From contig JAPFFF010000004.1 of assembly GCA_039105265.1 (NCBI GenBank), positions 3,534,001 through 3,598,000 of the forward strand: a DNA stretch of 64,000 nt, in the 5' to 3' direction. The stretch comes from Tritrichomonas musculus (Eukaryota > Parabasalia > Tritrichomonadida > Tritrichomonadidae). The first letter of the stretch is position 1; each line of letters starts with the position of its first letter. The notes below the pieces were generated by a model. The model saw only the letters and a program-made list of their open reading frames with translations. It did no database searches and was not told the DNA's origin. Positions 56,932-64,000 of the stretch are shown piece by piece. The position numbers were made by a program, and so were the translations under genes.

Positions 56932-58344
56932 ATGCTGGTGTGCAATTATAACTCAACTCCATATTCATCACGAAAAGATAAAGCAAGAGCATATGAAACG
57001 AAGATTCATCCTCGCCAGCCTTCAGCTCCAAAAGCTGTTTTAAATTCAATTGATGAAAACGCATTGAATCCAATAGAACCAAAATGTGAGCCACCATCAT
57101 CAATTAGGAGGAAAAACCCTAGATTTTCATACTCGATTCGATCATCTAGATCAAGTCAATATAGCAGTCCAATCATTCAAAATGCTCCTATTTCACCTCA
57201 AGAAGCTCGCAAAAATTATTCAGCATTACTCAACAAGTATGAATTGAGAGAAATCGATGATTATCAGGAAATATATTTCCTGGGAATTCAGCATAAAAAA
57301 GTTCAACCAACAATGTCAATTAGTTCGAACTATGGATACGATGATTCAAACAGTCATTATCGTGCATTGGTTGGAGATCACATTGCATATCGTTTTGAAA
57401 TCCGTGCTGTTCTTGGAAAAGGTGCCTTTGGACAAGTGATTCGGTGTTTTGATCACAAAACAAAGACTAGTGTTGCTTTGAAAATTATTGTTAACACAGA
57501 AATCATGCAAGAACAAGGAAGAGTTGAAGTTGGCATAATTCAGCATTTAAACAAGTATGATAAAGATAGCAAACATCATATTATTCGAGGGATGGATTTC
57601 TTTGTTTTCAGAAATCATATATGTGCATCATTTGAGATTTTGGGACCAAATCTCTATGAATACAGCCGATCAATGCGTTTTAAACCAATTCCATCTAATG
57701 CAATGAAGCCAATTTCAATGCAGATTTTACAAGGACTAGCCTTTTGCCATTCACATGGAGTTGTTCATTGCGATATGAAACCAGAAAATATTTTGCTTAT
57801 TCCTGGCGGTTTTAAAAATATTAAAATCATTGATTTTGGGAGTAGTTGTTTCATTGGCCAGCAAAGGTATGAATATATTCAGAGCCGGTTTTATCGTGCT
57901 CCAGAAGTTATCCTTGGTATAAAATATGGTCCACCAATGGATATTTGGAGTTTTGGCTGCATTGTCATCGAAATGATGATTGGAAAGCCAATATTTCCTG
58001 GATGTGATGAACATGAACAAATTGAAATGCTAATGGAAGTGTTTGGGCCCCCACCTAAAGAAATAATCAATGAATGCTCAAGAAGACGAGAATTCTTTTC
58101 ACCTGATGGAAGACTTCGTTTACCAAAGGATAGACGCAAAAGGCGTCAAGTTGGTGCTATATCTCTCCAGCAAATGACACGTATAAATGACCCTTTGTTA
58201 ATTGATCTTTTACAAAAGTGCTTTGAATGGGATCAAAATAAAAGAATAACAGCAGAAGAAGCTCTGAACCATCCATATTTCACGGCCAAAGAAGTTCAAA
58301 TATCAAAGCCTCAAACGAACATACTTCCAGAACTGATCAGATAA
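56932..58344 (+). CDS. DYRK-family protein kinase (class II, DYRK2/Pom1-like)
   Basis: 470 aa. A DYRK-homology box (REIDDYQEIYFLGIQHKKV, about 106-124) and the NGYDD-type stretch before the kinase domain place it in class II. The catalytic core (about 155-455) has GKGAFGQV, Lys184 in VALKII, HCDMKPENIL, DFGSSC, and the activation tyrosine motif YEYIQSRFYRAPEV, where the second Tyr of Y-x-Y is autophosphorylated in cis during translation. DYRKs then act as Ser/Thr kinases controlling growth, polarity and cell cycle. The N-terminal ~100 residues are basic and disordered. All catalytic residues are kept, so the enzyme should be active. Confidence 0.9.
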   Translation: MLVCNYNSTPYSSRKDKARAYETKIHPRQPSAPKAVLNSIDENALNPIEPKCEPPSSIRRKNPRFSYSIRSSRSSQYSSPIIQNAPISPQEARKNYSALLNKYELREIDDYQEIYFLGIQHKKVQPTMSISSNYGYDDSNSHYRALVGDHIAYRFEIRAVLGKGAFGQVIRCFDHKTKTSVALKIIVNTEIMQEQGRVEVGIIQHLNKYDKDSKHHIIRGMDFFVFRNHICASFEILGPNLYEYSRSMRFKPIPSNAMKPISMQILQGLAFCHSHGVVHCDMKPENILLIPGGFKNIKIIDFGSSCFIGQQRYEYIQSRFYRAPEVILGIKYGPPMDIWSFGCIVIEMMIGKPIFPGCDEHEQIEMLMEVFGPPPKEIINECSRRREFFSPDGRLRLPKDRRKRRQVGAISLQQMTRINDPLLIDLLQKCFEWDQNKRITAEEALNHPYFTAKEVQISKPQTNILPELIR

Positions 58345-58582
58345 AAATAATTATTTAATCAAATCAGATGATTTATTTGGTGTTTTTGTTATTCTATAAT
58401 AAAATATTTTAAATGACTTTGTTTTTAACTTTAAATGACTTTTTTGTTTTACAATCTATAAAAATAATGCTTTTTTTCAAGTTCTGTTATTTTTTCATTG
58501 TTCATTTTGATTGAAATAATTGAATTCAATTCAAATTTTTGATGGGATTTAAAATCTTGGTAGTGAAACTAAAAACAGATTT

Positions 58583-60052
58583 ATGTCACAATCTCAGGGC
58601 ATGGCTCCATGCCCAATATGTCTTTCTTCGATGAATCCTGAAGGTGATCATAAAATATGCACCTTGAAGTGTGGTCATCTTTTTGGATTTATTTGTATTT
58701 TCCAATGGTTGGAAAATAAAAGCGAATGCCCTATTTGTCGCCAAAAAGCAACAATAGATGATATTATCCCATTGATTTGGGAGCATGAAGTACCATCAGA
58801 TAATCTCATTAAACAATTAAATAGTGAAAAAGATCAACTTCTTCAAAAACAGCAACAGCTTGCCGAAGAATTAAAATCAACCAAAGATGAACTTAATTTA
58901 GCAAAAGATGAACTTGCTCAAACACTTCAGCTATCTTCAGATCATTCCAATCATAGTAGTACTAATAAAAATAATTCCACATTTAACAATACATTTGCAT
59001 CAGTTATTTATGAACGAAAAGTAACAGATGCATTTCGGCTACTAGTTTCAAATAATCAATTATTTGTTAGCCAAAAAGCAGGTTCAAAATTTGGCCTTCA
59101 AATTTCATCACTCACTAATTTTAATAATAGCTATTTTGTCTCAATTCATGATGGACAAATTCGAGATATTTCAAGTTCTCCTGATTTTTCAACTGTTGCC
59201 ACAGCATCAATTGATAAATATATTTGTCTTATGAATAATCAAACAACGCAAATAATTAATCGTTTTACAGTTTCAGAACCGTTATGGTGCTGCTGTTGGG
59301 CAACTCGTTTTGTTCTTGCAGCTGGCGGAAATTGTGGAAAACTTTTTGTACGAGATATTCGTATTAATAATAATAATAATTTAAATTCATCAGGAAGTAT
59401 AAATTATAATAATCAATCAGTATTTCAAATGGCTCCGGGTCCCCCTCTTTTTTCAGTACTTCCACTAAGTTCAACGAGGCTTCTTTGTGTCTCATCTATT
59501 ATTGGACGCTATTTTGACCTAAGAAATGCAAAATTTGAACCAAATTCTAATAATATTCAAGGTGGTCAATTGGTTTGTTCTCTTCCAAGTTCTGCTCCTA
59601 TTTCTACGTCATCTCTATCTCCACAATCTTCACCTAATCACTCAATTGATAATATATCATCTTCACAAAATAAAACAAGCATGATTTTGGTCACTTCAAG
59701 AGTGCAACCACAATCAGCAAAATCTATTTATTACAGTTTAAAAAGTAATGGTATTCTACAATCGGTTAGAACATCTGATTGCAAATATTTTTCTTCAATT
59801 TCAAGACAATCAATGATTCAATCAGGCGGAATTATTTATACTATTTGTCCTGATGAAACTACAAATGACTTTTCTATTTACCCTAGCAATAGAATTAATG
59901 AGGATATTTGGGCAAGATGGAGACCAAACTTTCCTGCTTCAGCACATCCTTCACCAATTCTTGATGTTTTTGCTACTAAGCAATCTCAATCGAATTTAAT
60001 GATTTTTTCTCTATCATCTAGCTTGCTTCGTATTAATTTGTTGAAAGTTTAA
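58583..60052 (+). CDS. RFWD3-type RING plus WD-repeat ubiquitin ligase
   Basis: 489 aa. Residues 10-52 form a RING of the RFWD3 kind: CPICLSS, then GDHKICTLKCGHLFGFICIFQWL and ECPICRQKA, with the diagnostic GHLFG. A coiled coil (77-115) follows, then a beta-propeller (about 140-489) whose start (YFVSIHDGQIRDISSSPDFSTVATASIDKYI, then LWCCCWATR) closely parallels the WD region of RFWD3. Animal RFWD3 ubiquitinates RPA and RAD51 at stalled forks and functions in interstrand-crosslink repair, in the nucleus. Size is shorter than human (774 aa) because the long disordered N-terminus is missing. Domain order and motifs support orthology well. Confidence 0.82.
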   Translation: MSQSQGMAPCPICLSSMNPEGDHKICTLKCGHLFGFICIFQWLENKSECPICRQKATIDDIIPLIWEHEVPSDNLIKQLNSEKDQLLQKQQQLAEELKSTKDELNLAKDELAQTLQLSSDHSNHSSTNKNNSTFNNTFASVIYERKVTDAFRLLVSNNQLFVSQKAGSKFGLQISSLTNFNNSYFVSIHDGQIRDISSSPDFSTVATASIDKYICLMNNQTTQIINRFTVSEPLWCCCWATRFVLAAGGNCGKLFVRDIRINNNNNLNSSGSINYNNQSVFQMAPGPPLFSVLPLSSTRLLCVSSIIGRYFDLRNAKFEPNSNNIQGGQLVCSLPSSAPISTSSLSPQSSPNHSIDNISSSQNKTSMILVTSRVQPQSAKSIYYSLKSNGILQSVRTSDCKYFSSISRQSMIQSGGIIYTICPDETTNDFSIYPSNRINEDIWARWRPNFPASAHPSPILDVFATKQSQSNLMIFSLSSSLLRINLLKV

Positions 60053-60434
60053 ATTGTTGTTTTATAAATGCGTTTGTATTTAGTTTTATTACTTCATTAT
60101 ATTGTTTTTTATGGCGAATTTATCAAGCAATTAATAAATAATTGTTTTTTTAAAAAAAAATATATTGATAACAAATTAAAAATTATTTCTTATTTACGAA
60201 GACGATGTATAATTTTTATTTATCATTCTGATATTAGAAGGATGTTAAATCATTAATTTGGCTTTATTATAATTTGAAAATAATGTGAGCTTCATCATTA
60301 GCATATAAATTTCGAATTAGAAAGCATACGCTATTATGAAATAAGAAAACCAATAGCTCTAAAAAATAGGCTAATTATTTATTTCATTTTATAAAAAAGT
60401 ACAAACAATTCACTTATAAAAATAATTCAAAAAT
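60053..60434. other. Convergent intergenic spacer
   Basis: 380 bp, AT-rich; a 62-codon frame at 60068-60256 looks like chance low-complexity text. Confidence 0.55.
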
Positions 60435-61013
60435 TCATTCATCATCAAGTATTGACTTAATTTCTTGTTCAAGAAGCCTATCTTCTCTTGCTCTTTGAAC
60501 ATCTTCTTCTGACATTATATTAAAAGGAATCCTCTGCTGATTATTGAGTGAGTTCCACATTACACTTAATGGTTTTCCAAGAGCTTGCGATTTATCGTTT
60601 TCACAATGCTCTTTTAGCATCGGCCGAGCAAATCGTGAAAAAAATAAAAAAGGCGGTCTTGGCTGCTTTGGAGTCTGCAATATAGATTTATCTACTTGAG
60701 AAGGCTGGATAGTTCCATCTTGCAATCCTTTTGATAATCGACGATATAATTCTTGCCTATAAACCTTTTTTTCTTCTTTGAATCTGCTTTTATCAATTTT
60801 ACTTAACTCTTCATAATACTCACGCTCGTCATCTGGAAGATTTTTCCAAAGTTCGCCAAGTATTGACGAAATATCTTGAAATCTTTTATTCGGACTTTCG
60901 TCTTGAAGCTTCTTTCTCATTTCTTTTGCAAAAAAAACGAATGCGCTACATGAGGCTTTTGGCTTTTCTATTTTCAATGCTTTGCATATTGTTTTGATGT
61001 TTTTTGTTGTCAT
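60435..61013 (-). CDS. Protein with two HMG boxes (HMGB-like)
   Basis: 192 aa. Box 1 (about 16-85) reads KPKASCSAFVFFAKEMRKKL ... SSILGELWKNLPDDEREYYEELSKIDKSRFKEE, and box 2 (about 112-175) QPRPPFLFFSRFARPML ... LGKPLSVMWNSLNNQQRIPFNIM; both show the Pro-x-x-x-hydrophobic start, the central Trp and the L-shaped helix pattern. HMG boxes bend DNA and bind chromatin or mitochondrial-type nucleoids; here chromatin is expected as trichomonads lack mitochondrial DNA. The C-terminus is short and acidic (EQEIKSILDDE). Architecture resembles HMGB1/2 without the long acidic tail. Box 1 is the stronger match. Confidence 0.82.
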   Translation of the reverse strand: MTTKNIKTICKALKIEKPKASCSAFVFFAKEMRKKLQDESPNKRFQDISSILGELWKNLPDDEREYYEELSKIDKSRFKEEKKVYRQELYRRLSKGLQDGTIQPSQVDKSILQTPKQPRPPFLFFSRFARPMLKEHCENDKSQALGKPLSVMWNSLNNQQRIPFNIMSEEDVQRAREDRLLEQEIKSILDDE

Positions 61014-61187
61014 ATCATGAAAGAATTTCTGTTTTGAATTAAATTGAAAAAGTTAAATTGAAGTGAATTTGTATTTATAAGTTTTTTTTTGGATATTTCA
61101 TTATTTTTTAGAATGTTATTGTACTACAGTAATTTTCTCATTAAAATTTTTATCACAAAAAGTTGAATAAAACGATTAAAATTAAAA

Positions 61188-61193
61188 TCATTT
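61188..61193 (+). promoter_or_regulatory. Initiator-like TCATTT for the membrane-protein gene
   Basis: TCATTT begins 12 bases before the ATG at 61200, the expected initiator spacing. Confidence 0.45.
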
Positions 61194-61199
61194 TTCAAA

Positions 61200-63476
61200 A
61201 TGCCTACAATTATTAACCCAAGTACTCTATCATCAATTATAAAATATATGCAAAGTATATCACTAACTCTTGGTATACCAGCAAATAAACTTCCAGACAA
61301 GCTTACCAAATTTGCCAACTCGATAAATAATTTTTTCAACAAGATATGGGATTACATTCCACATCTTCCAGATTTTGATGTTCGTGTACGAGTTGTACTT
61401 TTATCATTTGCTATTCCTGCATTACTTGACTTATTATTTACATGGTTTACTTCAACATTATTAGAAAATATTTTTCATCTTTTTGATATTGCTGCATCTT
61501 TTGCTTTTTTGTTTGAAATAGCGTATGTTGTTATGTCGAAAGGAAAAACAACAATTGGAGTTTTTATTGTTATTCCATTATGCATAATATATGGAATTAT
61601 TAGACTTATTATAATAATAAGAAAATACAAACTTTCATCCAAAGATTCTGAACCACTTACATCAATTGTTGATCGTATAAAAAATTTTTATATGAAAGGA
61701 ATTATTCCTGGAATAAATTCAGACCATACAGAAGAAGAAATGTCAGCAATGCTTGAAAAATATAACGAGTCATACGTTTTTAAGATTGTAAAACCCTCTT
61801 TTTTAAATATTGGATTTATTCTCATCTCAATGACACTCCTATCACTAATTATTGCTTATTCATTTGATGCATTTGGACATCTTGATGTAAAACCTTTTAT
61901 CAGAATTTCATTAACAATAATTTGTGGGCTTTTACTAATTATCTTACTTATTGTATTATTTATGATTGTTTTTCCATGCCTGAGAAGCCCATTTGTCTCT
62001 TTCAGAAAGTTTGTACGAAGATATGGTGTCAAACTTTTGTTACTTATTATTGATTTCCTCTATATTCCAATTGGAACTACAATTCTTGAGAATTTTCGTT
62101 ATGAACCAAACAATTGTGGTGATGGCTTCTATCGTTCTTATTCTATTGATACATCAAGTTATCTCGATTTCTTCCTTGATCACAATACAGTCTGCCAACC
62201 ATGCTCAATAGTATCAAATATAACGAACGCAACATTAAATTTATTTGATGCATCAACGTCAATATTATATGGCGAAATGCCAAATTATTACAATGAATTC
62301 AATTCTTCTTGTTCAGCAGCATGCTTTAATAACATCATTTACTACTCAACCTCATCACCTCATCTTCAGCTTAATCATGACATATTACCTACTATTTTAC
62401 CACTAATTGTATTTTCGTTTTTGGTAATAATAATTGGGCAGCCTGTTTTAACACTTTATGTTGTTCTTCATAATAAATCGATTGCATGGAGTATTCCTAT
62501 TTTTGGCAAAACGGCAGAAATAAAATGGAGTACCCTTGTTAGCAAACTTTCAACTACAGGTTTATTTAACTTTTATATGTTTAAATACAACTGGGGTGGC
62601 TGGGCTATATTTACCTCAATTCAAAAGCTAGTTTTTGTTGTTTTAACAGAAATTGCTGAACGTGTCAACCTTTCGATCACATATGCGATTCTTGTATTAT
62701 ATGTTTTTGTTTTTATTCTATATCTTTCTGTTAAACCATTTACTTTTGTTTTCAATAATGTACTTGAAATCATACTCTCTTTTGGCAATGCTGCTTTAAC
62801 ACTTGTTCCAATTTGCTCTATCTATGGTAAAAAAGTTCCTTCATTCTTTTCAATTCCAATTTCAGTAGTTATTTGTATTTTGCCAATTATTGCTATTCCA
62901 TATGCGTTTTGTCGAAAATCAGAAATTGAACCCGAGCCTGATCCAGGAACGACATATGACGATGAAGGCAAAGTTGTTGAACCAACTATTCCTAATCAGC
63001 CGGTTTATCTTCATTTAATTGATTTGATGGCAATTTGGCAAGTTGTTGATCTTGAAAAGAATAGTACAACTATATATCCTGCATCTTATGATGACAATGA
63101 TGATATTAAATTGGATAATCAAAATGAAAATCCTCAAAGTTATGATTACAATAATAATTATTATAATAATAACAATGTCTATAATAATAACTATGACAAT
63201 AATTACAACAATAATTATAATAATAATTATTATATGCAAAATTCTAATAATGATGAAGAAATGGCCGAGAACGATTATATTATTATTGGAAGAGACGACT
63301 TATTAAGTAAAGTAAATGATATGTATCAGCTAATTGACACAGTATGTGATGCAACAACAACTACTGATATTTTATCAATGATAAAAATAGCAGTAATTAT
63401 TTCTGCTGCTTGTAGTGGATGGTTTTTTGGTGCAATAATTGGTAGGAGAATTCTTTATAATAATCTTGTTTGTTAA
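61200..63476 (+). CDS. Multi-pass membrane protein, unrecognised
   Basis: 758 aa with roughly nine to ten hydrophobic segments, e.g. VVLLSFAIPALLDLLFTWF, TIGVFIVIPLCIIYGIIRLIIII, ILISMTLLSLIIAYSF, TIICGLLLIILLIVLFMIVF, TILPLIVFSFLVIIIG, AILVLYVFVFILYLSV, NVLEIILSFGNAALTLVP and VVICILPIIAIPYAF. Between TM4 and TM5-like parts lies a Cys-rich extracellular loop (NNCGDGFYRSYS, TVCQPCSI, SSCSAACFNNI), and near 635-685 an Asn/Tyr run. A last hydrophobic segment is near the C-terminus. The loop with paired Cys recalls a receptor or channel ectodomain, but no family could be assigned. Possibly a trichomonad-specific receptor or transporter. Initiator motif 12 bp upstream fixes the start. Confidence 0.6.
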   Translation: MPTIINPSTLSSIIKYMQSISLTLGIPANKLPDKLTKFANSINNFFNKIWDYIPHLPDFDVRVRVVLLSFAIPALLDLLFTWFTSTLLENIFHLFDIAASFAFLFEIAYVVMSKGKTTIGVFIVIPLCIIYGIIRLIIIIRKYKLSSKDSEPLTSIVDRIKNFYMKGIIPGINSDHTEEEMSAMLEKYNESYVFKIVKPSFLNIGFILISMTLLSLIIAYSFDAFGHLDVKPFIRISLTIICGLLLIILLIVLFMIVFPCLRSPFVSFRKFVRRYGVKLLLLIIDFLYIPIGTTILENFRYEPNNCGDGFYRSYSIDTSSYLDFFLDHNTVCQPCSIVSNITNATLNLFDASTSILYGEMPNYYNEFNSSCSAACFNNIIYYSTSSPHLQLNHDILPTILPLIVFSFLVIIIGQPVLTLYVVLHNKSIAWSIPIFGKTAEIKWSTLVSKLSTTGLFNFYMFKYNWGGWAIFTSIQKLVFVVLTEIAERVNLSITYAILVLYVFVFILYLSVKPFTFVFNNVLEIILSFGNAALTLVPICSIYGKKVPSFFSIPISVVICILPIIAIPYAFCRKSEIEPEPDPGTTYDDEGKVVEPTIPNQPVYLHLIDLMAIWQVVDLEKNSTTIYPASYDDNDDIKLDNQNENPQSYDYNNNYYNNNNVYNNNYDNNYNNNYNNNYYMQNSNNDEEMAENDYIIIGRDDLLSKVNDMYQLIDTVCDATTTTDILSMIKIAVIISAACSGWFFGAIIGRRILYNNLVC

Positions 63477-63701
63477 TAAATAGTATTTGCGATAATTTAT
63501 TCTAATTTTTTTTTATTTTTAAATGTTTTACACAAATATTACAATGAACAGCTAATCAAGAATGATACTATAAACAATACTCTATGAGAAGAGGAGAAGA
63601 AACATTTTGGATAGAATTTTGTGCTATACTAAATAGAATCAAATAATTCAATGGAAAACTTTTTATTTAATATACAACTAAAAACAAAAAAAAAGCTTAA
63701 A

Positions 63702-64000
63702 CTAAGATAAAAAAGTTTGATCTTCAGAATTATAGTGCCTAATCATTTCAATAATAATTTGCTTATCTTCAGTTTTTTGGTCTGATTCAGCTAATTCCAA
63801 AGCAATTTTGGGATTAAAAGGAAGCATTTTAATCGCAAGAATTGCACCGTGCTCCGGATCAGAGTTTGGCATTTTTATTAGATTTAATTTTAACAATTGG
63901 AAAAGAGCATCTGCTGATAATTTGTACAAATCGTTTTTAACAGTTTTTGCGACATTTTCAGGAAAAGCAAAACAAAAAATGTTAATTATTGAATACGACG
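63702..64000 (-). CDS. C-terminal end of a gene truncated by the window edge
   Basis: An open frame on the minus strand enters from the window end without a start codon; the frame is continuous from 64000 to the stop at 63702-63704, about 98 codons. It reads ...FCFAFPENVAKTVKNDLYKLSADALFQLLKLNLIKM..., helical and of repeat-like character (possibly HEAT/TPR-type), ending EDQTFLS. A TTG inside is not a start. No family recognised. The rest lies beyond the window. Confidence 0.5.
   Translation of the reverse strand, partial: SYSIINIFCFAFPENVAKTVKNDLYKLSADALFQLLKLNLIKMPNSDPEHGAILAIKMLPFNPKIALELAESDQKTEDKQIIIEMIRHYNSEDQTFLS

Noticed and set aside
60068-60256. 62-codon frame after the RFWD3-like gene
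   Set aside because: Hydrophobic low-complexity text starting 15 bp after a stop; no support.
1-64000. tRNA, rRNA genes and CRISPR arrays
   Set aside because: No cloverleaf with a GTTCRANYC box, no rRNA-like GC-rich conserved block and no regularly spaced repeats with unique spacers were seen.

Overview
The window looks like nuclear DNA of a trichomonad (parabasalid) flagellate, most plausibly Tritrichomonas or a close relative. The reasons are the strong AT bias, long single-exon genes with no visible introns, very short 5' leaders that in several places carry a TCATT(T/A) initiator-like motif 10-15 nt before the ATG, Maverick-era style repeat clutter (Mutator-like, mariner-like and TTAA-type DNA transposons), and typical parabasalid families (ankyrin proteins with repeat-rich tails, Pmp-like beta-helix surface proteins, M60-like peptidases). 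The species call is inference. All three standard stop codons are used.

Layout. 0-4.7 kb: a RING protein and a CYFIP/Sra-1/PIR121 homologue of the WAVE actin-nucleation complex. 5.0-18 kb: an accessory island. It holds a fossil CRESS-DNA-virus Rep gene, a divergent cluster of tiny unrecognised genes, a Mutator-like transposon (7548-9781) with 64-bp inverted repeats, a nest of at least four non-autonomous elements (9836-12238), and a degraded repeat-protein gene split by a complete-looking TTAA-flanked DDE transposon (14131-16446), followed by more decayed sequence. 18-31.3 kb: propeller-like protein, a DHHC-type membrane protein that has lost its zinc/catalytic cysteines, a protein resembling the tail of axonemal dynein heavy chains, a perfect-TIR MITE, a Pmp-like surface protein and a NOMO homologue of the ER translocon. 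31.3-48.7 kb: mostly conserved housekeeping and flagellar genes (UMP1/POMP, a bromodomain-ET protein, CFAP20, a CEP164-like protein, a Rab, a HIR3/CABIN1-like histone chaperone candidate, a long coiled coil), plus a Sel1 relic, a GT31-like glycosyltransferase and one large unrecognised protein. 48.7-64 kb: a large ankyrin protein with a 30-bp coding minisatellite, an M60-like metallopeptidase, a caspase-fold protein lacking the usual His, a class II DYRK kinase, an RFWD3-type RING/WD protein, a double HMG-box protein, a large multi-pass membrane protein and the end of one more gene.

Genes are independent, on both strands, with short AT-rich spacers; there is no sign of operons. Functional threads are cytoskeleton and flagellum (CYFIP, dynein-tail-like, CFAP20, CEP164-like), chromatin and genome maintenance (bromodomain-ET, HIR3-like, HMG, RFWD3-like), protein quality and membrane biogenesis (UMP1, NOMO), and host-facing or surface proteins (Pmp-like, M60-like). 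No tRNA, rRNA or CRISPR array was recognised. All family calls were made by eye from motifs and remembered family sequences; none was tested by a search.
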